Shown: positions 1 to 9,528 of the stretch, one piece after another | How the letters are laid out: each line of letters starts with the position of its first letter | How positions within the stretch are numbered: the stretch's first letter is position 1 | Source: TMED13 sp042090305 | GTDB taxonomy: Bacteria; Pseudomonadota; Alphaproteobacteria; Methylaequorales; Methylaequoraceae | Direction: 5' to 3' | Assembly (NCBI GenBank): GCA_042090305.1 | Contig: JBELJQ010000002.1 | Span: forward strand, 11,968-75,967 | Length of the DNA stretch: 64,000 nt | Position numbers and translations under genes: made by a program | The notes under the pieces: model-generated | What the model saw: the letters and a program-made list of their open reading frames with translations, nothing else | What the model was told of the DNA's origin: nothing | Database searches by the model: none

Positions 1-945
1 TGAAGAAATATCATCAAATTCTGAAAATTTTGAATTACATTGAATATCTGAATTTTTGACCTCTTCTAAGTTCTTATCAAATGAAGAGAACTTTATAAAT
101 GAATAAGACAATTGATCTATTCCAAAAGTTCTTTTCTTATTTAATTTTAAAATTTTATAACCATTATTTGTTTTAATATTAGATTTGATATCACCAGCAT
201 TCATATTATGGAGTAGTTCTTTTTGTTCTGCTTCTAAATTACTCTCAAGAACCCATTTATTCTTTTTTAGATTAGATGATGAGATACTTTCATCAAATTT
301 GTAAGCTATTAGATCAAATGATGATTCTGAATCTAATAACGTAAGAACCCTATTCATTCTATTCTTTGTATTAACCCAGTCATCAAGTTTGTTATTTTTA
401 AAAAATATTTCCGAAAAATTATATTCAATCTTACCTACTTTATTTTGCATATTTTCGATTAATCTATCAACTTCATTTTTATTTATTGTAATTTTCGATG
501 AAAATTTTTGACGAGTAAACTTTTTCCACAGAAGTTCAGATTTTAATTGTTCTTTAACAACATCTATATCAATGTTTTCCTCAATAAGAAATTTTTTAAA
601 TTTATCATAATCAATTACTGGGAAATCATAAATTCTTGAAATGAAGTTTTTAAGTTCATCATCCGATATTTCAACATTAGATTTTTCAGCCTCAATTTTT
701 TTTATTTTTTCTAAAATTAACAGCTCAAGAACTCTATCGCGCACATAATCTCTATTTTTAATATTATCTTCTAGCTTTAATGATTTAAGAACTAATTTTA
801 TTCTTTCAGATAAATCGTATGTTGTTATGGCTTCTGAGTCCACAGAAACAATTAAACCTTCAAATTTTTCCTCTGACGACAAACTTGATAAATAAAAAAA
901 AATAAATAGTATAACGCAAGATAGATTTTTAATTTTAAATATCAC
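1..945 (-). CDS. surA: SurA-like periplasmic chaperone / peptidyl-prolyl isomerase (3' end cut by window)
   Basis: Open frame of 315 codons that runs off the left edge, so the C-terminal part is missing. The GTG start at 945-943 overlaps the end of lptD by 11 bp and has a GGAG about 10 bases upstream; no ATG is available there. The N-terminus is a hydrophobic signal peptide (LSCVILFIFFYLSSLSS), followed by a SurA-N-type helical region with the pattern VDSEAITTYDLSERI. The position directly after lptD is the usual alphaproteobacterial order (lptD-surA-pdxA-ksgA). SurA is known to escort beta-barrel proteins, including LptD, through the periplasm. The family assignment rests on this N-terminal pattern and on context; whether parvulin domains follow cannot be fully judged here. 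Confidence 0.82.
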   Translation of the reverse strand, partial: MIFKIKNLSCVILFIFFYLSSLSSEEKFEGLIVSVDSEAITTYDLSERIKLVLKSLKLEDNIKNRDYVRDRVLELLILEKIKKIEAEKSNVEISDDELKNFISRIYDFPVIDYDKFKKFLIEENIDIDVVKEQLKSELLWKKFTRQKFSSKITINKNEVDRLIENMQNKVGKIEYNFSEIFFKNNKLDDWVNTKNRMNRVLTLLDSESSFDLIAYKFDESISSSNLKKNKWVLESNLEAEQKELLHNMNAGDIKSNIKTNNGYKILKLNKKRTFGIDQLSYSFIKFSSFDKNLEEVKNSDIQCNSKFSEFDDISS

Positions 946-3124
946 CTTCCATAATCTCCTTTAAACTAAATAATACCATAAAGTTATTTGATGTTGGATC
1001 TTCAGCATTATGCGTATATTTTCTGTTCCATGTAAAAGATATACCTAGACATTCATCTTCATACTTAAGCTTGGTACTGATATTATTAAATTTTATTTCG
1101 TTTTTTTTATCAAATGTTGTTGAAGTCGTAAAGGACCAAAAATCACTAATAAATTGATTGTACAAAAATGAATATTGATTCTTACCTTCAATCTGAGTTT
1201 TACCACTATCATCAAGAACGGGTGGAGAATGAATATTACTAATCTGTAAAAAGTTTTTATTTTGATTAAATGTCACGTCAGTATATGCATTTTTAAGAGA
1301 TAATTTTTCCTGATCTAGAGAAAATGTCGATTTTATAGTAAAAGAATCCACTGGTCTTATTAAAACGTTTCCAACAAAGTCTGAAAACCTTCTTGAAATA
1401 CCAGTGTTTTTCTGTAGGTAACTATGATTCTTGAAGTGATAACTTTGTCCAATGGCGATTTCACTAACAAATTCAGATTCTTTTGACTTTTTTTTTAATT
1501 TAAATCCGTAATCTATTCTAGATTGATTATCCATTCTATCATTGCTTGAAAACCTATTAACATTAAATATATCGAAATAATCTAGATCAAAATTACTGAT
1601 ACTATTTTCATCCGGAATTGACCTGTTAAACGCTTTTTTGTTGGATTTGATAAATAGTACATTTGGTTCAAAAATAGTTAAATAATCTTTACTATTTTTA
1701 AAATATGGTTTTGTTAACTTAGCCGAAAAAATTGGAAAAGCATTTATTCTATTTTTATTGTATTCAAATTTGCCATTATCAGGATTTTCATACTTACTTA
1801 TATTATAAAACCCTGCATTTAGATGGGTGCCAATTTCTAACTCTGTCCCATCAGCAAGGATTGTTGGAAATAAAAGGTTCTGATTGATAAAGAATTTTTT
1901 TGTTTCAACTCCTTTCTTTCGATAAAGATTAACAAACTCTCCATTAGTATTAAGATTTATTCTATTTAAAAAGTTTTGAGAATTAAGATCAAATTTGAAT
2001 CTTGGGAAGATTTTGGGTTTTGACTCTTTACTTATGTTTGTTCTAAGATCTTGAATCAAATAAGACTCAAGACTGTAAAAATTCTGTTTTCTGTGAGAAG
2101 CTAGTTTAATTGAAGATTCAAGAATATCTCTATGTCCGTATCTATAAGTATTTAAATAGTTTCTATCTGTTGCTCTTTCTAATTTTAGATTTAGATATGT
2201 ATTCTCACTTATATCAAATTTTGATTCTGTCCTTAAATGCCCTCTTTTTTTATTTTCCTTTATTGAATTTACTTTTTGATTTTCTATAGTTCCACTAAAA
2301 TCTGTTCTAATTTCTCCATTTTTAAAATTTTTTCTATGTTCCATAAATAATGCTGGATTTCTTTTTTGCGAGAACTTGGGTTGTATTGTAAGATCATTGT
2401 ATTTGTTAATTGGAATGTAATAGGGGATGTCAGTAGAAAAACCAAAATAATGATTTTGTTTATAACTTGGTGCAAGAAACCCAGCTTTTCTTTTTACAAA
2501 TGGTGATGGTATAGAAAAATAAGGTATATAAAATATACTTCTGCCATTTAAGTCTAAATATGAATCATAGAATTTAACTGTCATATCTTTTTTATTATGA
2601 ATAATCTTTTTAGCCTTGACCTGTACAAGAGGTTGCTCATATTTATTTGTTTTTTTATTTTTACAAATATCACATGCTGTAAAAACACCACTCTCAAGTT
2701 TTTCCCAATACTGATCTCTTCTTTCCACCTTTTTTGCGGCTATTCTAATATGCTTGTCCTTTTTTCCCTCAACCTGGGTTGGTATATAAAGATAATTTTC
2801 GTGGATTATTGCATTATCTAAAGTTTTATCTGCTACTATTTTATTTGCTCTTAAAATGGTTCCATCTTTTTTATCAAAAATTTTTACTTTATCAGTTGCA
2901 GAAATTACATTAGTTTCATTATTTAAAAAAACTTTTTCAGCAGATAATTTAAATAAATCATCAATTACCTCTACATTTCCAGTAGCATAAATTCTTGTAT
3001 TATTCTTATCGTAAGTGAATTGGTCTGCATTAATTTCTAACTCGTCACTTGAAAATACCTCTGAAAAACAAAAAAATAAAAAGATAAATATTGAAAATAT
3101 AAATAACTTAGCCATCTTCAACAT
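935..3124 (-). CDS. lptD: LPS-assembly outer-membrane protein LptD (OstA/Imp)
   Basis: 729 aa, typical length for a compact LptD. A signal peptide (about residues 4-25) is followed by an OstA/LptA-like beta-jellyroll domain (about 28-110, pattern INADQFTYDKNN...ATGNVEV) and then a long barrel-forming region. A CxxC pair (ACDIC) lies between jellyroll and barrel and another Cys (DECLGISF) near the C-terminus, positions consistent with the interdomain disulfides known in LptD. It inserts LPS into the outer leaflet with LptE. It overlaps lptG by 17 bp and surA by 11 bp, so the minus-strand genes from lptF to surA look like one operon. The start could be M1 or M4; M4 (3115) directly precedes the hydrophobic segment. 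Confidence 0.95.
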   Translation of the reverse strand: MLKMAKLFIFSIFIFLFFCFSEVFSSDELEINADQFTYDKNNTRIYATGNVEVIDDLFKLSAEKVFLNNETNVISATDKVKIFDKKDGTILRANKIVADKTLDNAIIHENYLYIPTQVEGKKDKHIRIAAKKVERRDQYWEKLESGVFTACDICKNKKTNKYEQPLVQVKAKKIIHNKKDMTVKFYDSYLDLNGRSIFYIPYFSIPSPFVKRKAGFLAPSYKQNHYFGFSTDIPYYIPINKYNDLTIQPKFSQKRNPALFMEHRKNFKNGEIRTDFSGTIENQKVNSIKENKKRGHLRTESKFDISENTYLNLKLERATDRNYLNTYRYGHRDILESSIKLASHRKQNFYSLESYLIQDLRTNISKESKPKIFPRFKFDLNSQNFLNRINLNTNGEFVNLYRKKGVETKKFFINQNLLFPTILADGTELEIGTHLNAGFYNISKYENPDNGKFEYNKNRINAFPIFSAKLTKPYFKNSKDYLTIFEPNVLFIKSNKKAFNRSIPDENSISNFDLDYFDIFNVNRFSSNDRMDNQSRIDYGFKLKKKSKESEFVSEIAIGQSYHFKNHSYLQKNTGISRRFSDFVGNVLIRPVDSFTIKSTFSLDQEKLSLKNAYTDVTFNQNKNFLQISNIHSPPVLDDSGKTQIEGKNQYSFLYNQFISDFWSFTTSTTFDKKNEIKFNNISTKLKYEDECLGISFTWNRKYTHNAEDPTSNNFMVLFSLKEIMEGDI

Positions 3125-4205
3125 GTATTAATGCACTAATTAAAAATAAATTGAAAATTAAGGGTATTGCCCATACTGCAAAAAAGATATTTAGATTTCC
3201 TGTTTGTCCTAATGTTTTTACTAAATCACCCGTAAAATGGAATATTACACCAACTATTATACCAATAACTACCATCATAAAGTTTTTTTTTACTCTATTT
3301 TTTTTTATAGATAAAAGACACCCTAGTAGTACCATTGATAGCAAGATAAGTGGATATGAATATAAGTAATTTTTGTAGACAATATGCTTTACAACTGAAA
3401 ACCCTGATTTTTCAAGGTTTGAGATATACTCATTTAACTCCCAAAAACTTATTGATTCTGGGGGTCTAAAATTCTTTTCAATTTTTTTAGCATCTAAATT
3501 TATTAATAACTTAATTTTTTCAAATTTAGCAGGGAGTTTATTAATTTCTAATCTATAACCCTTATTAAGTTCCCAAAGTTCATCATTGACCATTTTCACA
3601 CTCTCTACATCAATTCTTTCAAGAAATTGATTATTAAGATCAAATCTAAAAATCTTAACATTTTTTAATTCTTGTTCATCAGATGAGTATAATTTAGAAT
3701 TTATTACATATTCAAATTCTTCATTCTTCTCTCTAAGCCATAAACCTGTTTGTGAAACAGAATATAAACCTGATGAACCTTTAAAATATGTATTTTCTAC
3801 ATTCTTAAATTTTATATTCATGTATGAAAATACTGGATTAAAAACAAATAAAAATAAAATACTGACAATAAATACATTTATGACCGCAGGAAGAATTAGC
3901 GACCAAATTGAAAAACCTGATGCCCTTAGAACACTGAGCTCATTATTTTTATTCAACTTCATATAGGTATTCATTGAGCTGAGTAAAAAAACAGTTGGCA
4001 AAATTATTGGAAATAAAGTCGGTATGTGTAAAAAAGCCATCTTGAGTAATATATTTAGTTCAATATTTTTACTTGAGCTTCTTCTTATAAGTTCAATTAA
4101 ATCAATTGATACAAATAATATACATGCGAAAGAAAATATTATTATAAAAGAGAAAAAATTTTCTTTTATTAGATATCGTAAGACTAGTTTACTCTTAAAA
4201 GTCAT
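3108..4205 (-). CDS. lptG: LPS export ABC transporter permease LptG
   Basis: 365 aa YjgP/YjgQ-family permease. Hydrophobic segments lie near the N-terminus (about 15-35, 55-80, 100-120) and at the C-terminus (about 270-360), separated by a periplasmic beta-jellyroll-like region (about 130-260), the known LptF/LptG layout. It starts 4 bp inside the end of the lptF gene and overlaps lptD downstream. With LptF and LptB2 it extracts LPS from the inner membrane. It is called LptG rather than LptF because it is the second of the two tandem paralogues, followed by lptD, as in other alphaproteobacteria. lptB and lptA/C are not in this window. Confidence 0.93.
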   Translation of the reverse strand: MTFKSKLVLRYLIKENFFSFIIIFSFACILFVSIDLIELIRRSSSKNIELNILLKMAFLHIPTLFPIILPTVFLLSSMNTYMKLNKNNELSVLRASGFSIWSLILPAVINVFIVSILFLFVFNPVFSYMNIKFKNVENTYFKGSSGLYSVSQTGLWLREKNEEFEYVINSKLYSSDEQELKNVKIFRFDLNNQFLERIDVESVKMVNDELWELNKGYRLEINKLPAKFEKIKLLINLDAKKIEKNFRPPESISFWELNEYISNLEKSGFSVVKHIVYKNYLYSYPLILLSMVLLGCLLSIKKNRVKKNFMMVVIGIIVGVIFHFTGDLVKTLGQTGNLNIFFAVWAIPLIFNLFLISALIHVEDG

Positions 4206-5287
4206 ATTTTTTTTGACTTATGTAAAAAAAACGGAATTAGTAAAAAACTTATGCAAGCAGGAAGAAAATTAATGATTTGAAGATCAATAAATTTTATTGA
4301 TAAGTTTGAGGATATTATTGATAGTACTTGCAAACTTATAATAGTAGAAAAAACAAATATAGTTCTGCGAAAATTTTCTGTTCTTTTATAAGTAAAGGTA
4401 AGTATTAATACTGCAATCAAAGAGCTAAATGTCAGGACATTTATTGGCATCGAGTATCTTAAGGTCAATTCAGCTTTAAAAGCTTGCTTATTATTTTGGT
4501 CATCTTGAGAAAAAGCATTAGGGTTTTTTAATTCTTTTATAGTCCTTTCCGCAGGAGATTTCCATCGATTTACAAAATTACTATTATCATTTTGATTTAT
4601 ATCTAATAGATATTTATCAAAGTAAAGTACAGAAAGCTTTTTATCCTCGGATTGAAATTGTTGCGAACCCTCCTCTAATAAAATTTTTGTCGACTCATCA
4701 GTAGAAATTATTGTTCCCTTCTTTGCAATAAGTGTTGAAGTTTGTTCATTATTTCTTGTGTCATGAATAAATACATTATGTAACCCTTCAGAACTTCTTT
4801 CTTTTACATAAATAGTGAAATTCTTCCCAATTGTATTGAACATCCCTTCTTGAAGAAGACTAGCTGAATAATCATTTTTCAATGTGTAAAACAGTATTTT
4901 AAAATCCGAATTTGATTTTGGAGACTGATAAAGTGTAAAATATAAACTCATAAGGCTTAATATTGATGAAAAAATAACAATTGGTTTTAGCATGTCAACA
5001 AAGGTATAACTCGAAGACTGAAGAATAATAAGTTCTCTATCAGTCTGCATTCTTGAAAATACAAAATAGGTTGATAAACAAACTATAATTGGCAAAATTA
5101 CAGGAATAATTTGTGGTAATGATAATGATATAAGTTTAAAAAAAATATAAAAAGGGAGGCCTCGCCCCACCATTAACTCAATTAACTGAACGCTTTTTGC
5201 TAGGCAAAATAAGGAAATCACAAGCAAAAAAATGAGTAAAGAATTATAACAAAGTTGTTTAAATATGTATTTGTCAACTAATTTCAT
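4202..5287 (-). CDS. lptF: LPS export ABC transporter permease LptF
   Basis: 361 aa YjgP/YjgQ-family permease, paralogous to the next gene. It starts MKLVDKYIFKQLCYN, the usual LptF opening, with membrane segments at about 15-35, 55-75 and 100-120 and three more in the last 100 residues, enclosing a soluble region. First gene of the minus-strand LPS operon (lptF-lptG-lptD-surA) and divergent from pepA across a 66-bp gap, an arrangement common in proteobacteria. Product acts in the inner membrane with LptG and the LptB ATPase. Confidence 0.93.
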   Translation of the reverse strand: MKLVDKYIFKQLCYNSLLIFLLVISLFCLAKSVQLIELMVGRGLPFYIFFKLISLSLPQIIPVILPIIVCLSTYFVFSRMQTDRELIILQSSSYTFVDMLKPIVIFSSILSLMSLYFTLYQSPKSNSDFKILFYTLKNDYSASLLQEGMFNTIGKNFTIYVKERSSEGLHNVFIHDTRNNEQTSTLIAKKGTIISTDESTKILLEEGSQQFQSEDKKLSVLYFDKYLLDINQNDNSNFVNRWKSPAERTIKELKNPNAFSQDDQNNKQAFKAELTLRYSMPINVLTFSSLIAVLILTFTYKRTENFRRTIFVFSTIISLQVLSIISSNLSIKFIDLQIINFLPACISFLLIPFFLHKSKKI

Positions 5288-5353
5288 TGAATAATTTAAA
5301 AAAAAACAATATACATTATTTATTACAAATTTTAATCTTAATTAATACTGAAA

Positions 5354-6823
5354 ATGAAAATAAGTTTCTCAAGCCAATATAACAAAAATGATGATCTTCT
5401 TATAATTTATTCTAATAAAAGCAGATTATATAAAACTTCTAAATTTGAAAAAGACACCAGAATATTTATCGATAAGGTTGATGAAGTTAATAAATCAAAG
5501 AAAAACTTTCTAGAATCTTTGAAATTAAATGATTCAAGCAATATCAAAAATTTGATTATCGCTAAATCCGACTTGAGCTCAAACCCATCCAATATAGAAT
5601 CATTATCTGGCAAGATTCTTAGTGAGTTAGAAAAAAAGAAAATAAAAAAAATATCAATATTTGTAGATTATGGAAAAAATAACCTTGAAAGAACCAACCT
5701 ACTTAAGTCATTATCGTTTGGTTTCTTGATGAAAGATTATAGATTCGAAAAATATAAAACTATTACAAAAAAAGATTTTCAGGTTGAGAATCTTAAATTT
5801 GTTGTTTCTTTAGGTAAATCTGAAGTTAAAGAACTTGAGAGTCATATGGACACCGTAAACGGCATATACTTAACAAGAGACCTTGTTTCCGAACCTGCTA
5901 ATATTTTATTTCCACAGAAATTCGTTGAGTTTTGTAATGTATTAAAAAAGGTAGGAGTAAAATTAGAGGTTTTAGATGAAAAAAAAATTACAAAACTTGG
6001 AATGAACGCATTAATGGGAGTTGCACAAGGTTCAGTAAAACCCCCAAGAGTGTTAATCATGAAGTGGAATGGAAAAAAAGATAAGTCATTTTCCAAACCG
6101 TTAGCTTTTGTTGGAAAAGGTGTGACATTTGACACGGGAGGAATATCGATTAAACCATCCGGTGGAATGGAGGATATGAAGTGGGATATGGGAGGAGCAG
6201 GTGTGGTTGCTGGACTAATGTACACGCTTGCTGCTAGGAAATCTAAAGTTAATGTTGTAGGCATTGTTGGTTTAGTGGAGAACATGCCAGATGGAAATGC
6301 ACAAAGACCCGGTGATATTGTTAAATCAATGTCAGGTCAAACGATAGAGGTTCTAAATACAGATGCTGAGGGTAGATTGGTATTAGCAGATATAATTACT
6401 CATGTAAGAAAAGAATTTAACCCTAAATTAATGGTTGATTTAGCTACCCTAACAGGTGCAATAATAGTGGCACTTGGTGAAAGGTATGCTGGTCTCTTTT
6501 CTAACTCTGATAAGCTTGCAGAGCAACTCTATAAATCTTCTGTTAACACAAAAGAATTGCTTTGGAGGTTACCGTTGGACAGTCATTTTGATGGATTGCT
6601 CAACTGTTCAGTTGCTGATATGAAAAATATAACAGGTACAAGGGGTGCTGGAAGTATAACTGCTGCGCAGTTTATTAAACGTTTTGTTGGTGAAGTGGAT
6701 TGGGCTCACTTAGATATTGCAGGAGTCACATGGTCAAAAAGAGGGACAGAATTTTCAAGACCTGGCGGAACAGGCTTTGGTGTTAGACTTTTGGATGACT
6801 TTGTTAAAAAAAATTATGAATAA
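5354..6823 (+). CDS. pepA: Leucyl aminopeptidase PepA (M17)
   Basis: 489 aa, full length for M17 cytosol aminopeptidases. The C-terminal catalytic domain contains the metal-ligand and active-site segments GKGVTFDTGGISIKPS (about residue 253) and the family signature NTDAEGRLVLAD (about 335), which holds two metal ligands and the catalytic Arg. The N-terminal domain (1-170) is divergent, as is normal. The enzyme removes N-terminal residues from peptides in the cytoplasm; PepA of E. coli also binds DNA, which cannot be judged here. It lies divergent from lptF and overlaps holC by 8 bp, the usual pepA-holC order. Confidence 0.95.
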   Translation: MKISFSSQYNKNDDLLIIYSNKSRLYKTSKFEKDTRIFIDKVDEVNKSKKNFLESLKLNDSSNIKNLIIAKSDLSSNPSNIESLSGKILSELEKKKIKKISIFVDYGKNNLERTNLLKSLSFGFLMKDYRFEKYKTITKKDFQVENLKFVVSLGKSEVKELESHMDTVNGIYLTRDLVSEPANILFPQKFVEFCNVLKKVGVKLEVLDEKKITKLGMNALMGVAQGSVKPPRVLIMKWNGKKDKSFSKPLAFVGKGVTFDTGGISIKPSGGMEDMKWDMGGAGVVAGLMYTLAARKSKVNVVGIVGLVENMPDGNAQRPGDIVKSMSGQTIEVLNTDAEGRLVLADIITHVRKEFNPKLMVDLATLTGAIIVALGERYAGLFSNSDKLAEQLYKSSVNTKELLWRLPLDSHFDGLLNCSVADMKNITGTRGAGSITAAQFIKRFVGEVDWAHLDIAGVTWSKRGTEFSRPGGTGFGVRLLDDFVKKNYE

Positions 6824-7280
6824 CAGGGTAATTCCTATCCAAGTAAATTTGTACTCTATTTCATCTGACTTCAAAGACATAATGTTGAGGTTATGCGAAA
6901 GTTTTATAAAAAAATCACAAAAAGCGATTATCATGCTCAAAGACATTCAAGAGTTAGAAGATTTAGATAAATTTTTATGGACTAGAAACAAAAATAGCTT
7001 TATTCCACATAAATCTATTACAGACCAAATATTAGAAACAGACAGTATAATTCTTTCATACAATAATTTAAATGGATTAAAAGTTGATAAAAAATTTGAT
7101 ACGTTGATTATTTCACCCTATAGAAGTATAAAAACATTTAAATTATTTAAAAAGTATCTAGTCTTCTCATATAAAAAAAATAACTCAGTTCCAAAATTAT
7201 ATAAAGATAAACTAGAGTCAAAGGGTTTTAATGTTGTTTGTTATGACGAATATGAAAAATTTAAATGGAAAGTATCATAA
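6816..7280 (+). CDS. holC: DNA polymerase III chi subunit HolC
   Basis: 154 aa. The start chosen is ATG 6816, overlapping the pepA stop by 8 bp; a longer reading frame from 6717 lies wholly inside pepA and is not needed. The segment DKFLWTRNKNSFIPHK (about residues 49-64) matches the conserved chi pattern (LW...SFLPH). Chi links the clamp-loader complex to SSB during replication. Sequence similarity elsewhere is weak and lysine-rich, but the pepA-holC-ndk context is standard in alphaproteobacteria. Confidence 0.88.
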   Translation: MNNRVIPIQVNLYSISSDFKDIMLRLCESFIKKSQKAIIMLKDIQELEDLDKFLWTRNKNSFIPHKSITDQILETDSIILSYNNLNGLKVDKKFDTLIISPYRSIKTFKLFKKYLVFSYKKNNSVPKLYKDKLESKGFNVVCYDEYEKFKWKVS

Positions 7281-7300
7281 ACTTAATAGGAGAAATTGTT

Positions 7301-7720
7301 ATGCAACTCACTTTATCAATAATTAAACCAGATGCTGTTAAAAGGAATATTACTGGAGAGATTAATGCAATGATTGAAAAAAAAGGAATAAAGATAGTTG
7401 GTCAGAGAATGATTAAATTATCTTTAGAGGATGCTCAAAGGTTTTATATGATTCATAAAGATAGAGCATTTTATCAGGATTTATGTAATTATATGATTTC
7501 AGGCCCAATTGTTGTTCAAGTTCTTGAGGCTAAGGATGTAATTTCAAAATATAGAGAGTTAATGGGAGCAACCAACCCAGCCAACGCTGATGATAATACC
7601 ATTAGAAAGAATTATGGATTGTCTGTTGAAGAGAATTCTGTGCATGGTTCTGATAGTGAAGAAAATGCAAAGATTGAAGTAGAATTTTTTTTTAGTAACC
7701 AAGAAACATTTAGCTCTTAA
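7301..7720 (+). CDS. ndk: Nucleoside diphosphate kinase
   Basis: 139 aa, standard NDK length. Start at ATG 7301 after a TAGGAGA ribosome site; a frame open further upstream has no family similarity. Motifs: TLSIIKPDAVKRN at the N-terminus, MGATNPANADDNTIR, and NSVHGSDS with the phosphorylated His at residue 115. Transfers the gamma phosphate of NTPs to NDPs in the cytoplasm. Convergent with the small minus-strand gene that follows; their 3' ends overlap by 4 bp. Confidence 0.97.
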   Translation: MQLTLSIIKPDAVKRNITGEINAMIEKKGIKIVGQRMIKLSLEDAQRFYMIHKDRAFYQDLCNYMISGPIVVQVLEAKDVISKYRELMGATNPANADDNTIRKNYGLSVEENSVHGSDSEENAKIEVEFFFSNQETFSS

Positions 7721-7839
7721 TAAATCAAAAAGAACCAAAGAAAAACTAAGAGTATTATGACCAATATAGACGATATAATACTAAATTTCATAAATTTACT
7801 ATAAAATTCCTCGTGCTTTTTGCTATTTACTTTATCCAT
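7717..7839 (-). CDS. 40-aa single-pass membrane peptide, possible aa3-type cytochrome c oxidase subunit IV
   Basis: Small gene with ATG at 7839 and a GGAG ribosome site 6-7 bases upstream, located inside the end of purN (8-bp overlap). The 40-aa product has a charged N-terminus (MDKVNSKKHEEFYSKF) and one hydrophobic helix (about residues 19-38). This resembles the very short bacterial aa3-type oxidase subunit IV of alphaproteobacteria: a short soluble stretch containing HE, an aromatic residue and Phe just before a single helix. The family identity is an inference from length and pattern; it could be another small membrane protein. Its reality is supported by the ribosome site and operon-like overlap with purN. 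Confidence 0.5.
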   Translation of the reverse strand: MDKVNSKKHEEFYSKFMKFSIISSILVIILLVFLWFFLIY

Positions 7840-8404
7840 TACAATTCTCCAAATTTCTTAATACTTTTATATATAATTTATGTTCTTTCTTCAATATTTT
7901 TTTTGATAGAGATTTTTCATTATCATCCAAACTAACTTTTACGATATCTTGATCAATTATATTACCAGAGTCAATTTTTTCATTTACATAATGAACTGTA
8001 CATCCTGCATATTTTACATTGTTTTTAATTGCATTTAGTTGAGGTTTTAGACCTTTAAATGCTGGTAATAAAGAGGGGTGAATGTTAATTATTTTATTTT
8101 TCCATTTATTTACGAAATCTTTATCCAATACTTTCATAAAGCCTGCCAAACATATTAATTCGATACCATTTTTGATAAGGCTTTTTTCTAACAATAAATA
8201 AAAATTTTTATTATCAAAATTAGATTCATCGAGAGTTAAAGTTGGAATATTTCTAATTTCAGGAATAAGTAAACCAGGTGCCTTTGCGTTATTGGAAACG
8301 ATAAGTTCAATTGATGATTTTAATTCTTTTCTTTGACAGGCTCTTACTATCTCCTTCATATTACTTCCCCTGCCAGAAATAAAAATTGCTAATTTAAATC
8401 CCAT
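7832..8404 (-). CDS. purN: Phosphoribosylglycinamide formyltransferase PurN
   Basis: 190 aa. The N-terminal phosphate-binding motif IFISGRGSNMKEI and the catalytic region NIHPSLLPAFKGLKPQ (His of HPSLLP) are intact, as is GCTVHYVNEKIDSGNII containing the second catalytic His and Asp. Converts GAR to FGAR with 10-formyl-THF in purine synthesis. Follows purM with a 16-bp overlap (purM-purN operon). Confidence 0.96.
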   Translation of the reverse strand: MGFKLAIFISGRGSNMKEIVRACQRKELKSSIELIVSNNAKAPGLLIPEIRNIPTLTLDESNFDNKNFYLLLEKSLIKNGIELICLAGFMKVLDKDFVNKWKNKIINIHPSLLPAFKGLKPQLNAIKNNVKYAGCTVHYVNEKIDSGNIIDQDIVKVSLDDNEKSLSKKILKKEHKLYIKVLRNLENCNG

Positions 8405-9450
8405 TCCCCAAACTTCTTCACTATAATATTCTGATTTGAAATATTATCCTTAACCTTACCTATTTGATGACTCTTAATTTTATTTTTTTTAAAATAATTT
8501 AAGAGTATATTTTTTTTCTCATTTGGTACAATCATAATCAAACCTAGACCACAATTAAATGTTTTAAGCATTTCTAAATTATCAATTTTACCTAATTTTT
8601 TTAACCATAAAAATTCATCTGGAATTTTGAAATTAGGTGCATCAATCACACCACAAAGATTATCTGGTAAAACTCGTGGAAGATTTTCAAAAATTCCTCC
8701 TCCAGTGATATGAGCGATTGTATTAACACATTTTTTTTTTATAAGTGGTAGCACATCATTTACATAAATACGTGTTGGCTTAAGAAGGATGTCACCTATT
8801 TTTTTTCTTTGTAATTTAAAATTATCATTTAATGAAATTTTATTAATTTCTAGTATTTTTCTTATCAATGAAAAACCGTTAGAATGAAATCCATTTGATT
8901 CAAGACCAAATATTAAATCATTAGCCTTAACACTACCTTTATTTAGAATATTCTCTCTCTCGACAACCCCTACAGAAAAACCCGCTAAATCGAAATCATT
9001 ATTTTGGTATAAACCAGGCATTTCCGCTGTTTCCCCCCCAACTAGAGAGCACTTTGACTCCATACATGCTTTATTAATACTCTTTATCAAATTTAGAAAG
9101 TCCTTTTTAATTATTTTAGATGATGAAATGTAATCTAGGAAAAATAGCGGCTCACCCCCACTAGCTAAAATATCGTTAACACACATAGCTACAAGATCAA
9201 ATCCAAGGTATTGAATTTTATTAAAGTCTAATGCAACCTTTAACTTTGTACCAACCCCATCGGTACTACTTAAAAGAATAGGATCCCTATAGTTTAATTT
9301 TTTTAGATCAAATAGTGAACAAAATCCTCCTTTATTATTAATAACTTCACGTCTATAGTTTCTAGAGGTAATTCTCTCAAGATTTTTTACTAATTTTGAT
9401 GCTTTCTTAGTATCGACACCAGAGGATTTATAGGTAATCTTTATAGTCAA
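8389..9450 (-). CDS. purM: Phosphoribosylformylglycinamidine cyclo-ligase PurM (AIR synthetase)
   Basis: 353 aa, normal length. PurM motifs are present: TYKSSGVDTKKA at the N-terminus, LLSSTDGVGTKLKVA (nucleotide binding), AMCVNDILASGGEPLFFLDY, LVGGETAEMPG and IAHITGGGIFENLPRVLP. Converts FGAM to AIR with ATP in the cytoplasm. First gene of a minus-strand purM-purN pair; divergent from the DUF2066 gene over a 78-bp gap, as in many alphaproteobacteria. Confidence 0.97.
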   Translation of the reverse strand: MTIKITYKSSGVDTKKASKLVKNLERITSRNYRREVINNKGGFCSLFDLKKLNYRDPILLSSTDGVGTKLKVALDFNKIQYLGFDLVAMCVNDILASGGEPLFFLDYISSSKIIKKDFLNLIKSINKACMESKCSLVGGETAEMPGLYQNNDFDLAGFSVGVVERENILNKGSVKANDLIFGLESNGFHSNGFSLIRKILEINKISLNDNFKLQRKKIGDILLKPTRIYVNDVLPLIKKKCVNTIAHITGGGIFENLPRVLPDNLCGVIDAPNFKIPDEFLWLKKLGKIDNLEMLKTFNCGLGLIMIVPNEKKNILLNYFKKNKIKSHQIGKVKDNISNQNIIVKKFGEWDLN

Positions 9451-9528
9451 CTCCTAATTTTCTTTATTAATTACCTTAATAAAGATTTAATGTTATAAAA
9501 TGATCTAAACATAACAACTTTTGAATAT

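Noticed and set aside
5842..6285. 147-aa minus-strand open frame inside pepA
   Set aside because: Lies wholly opposite the conserved catalytic region of pepA; composition is that of a mirror frame, with no ribosome site.
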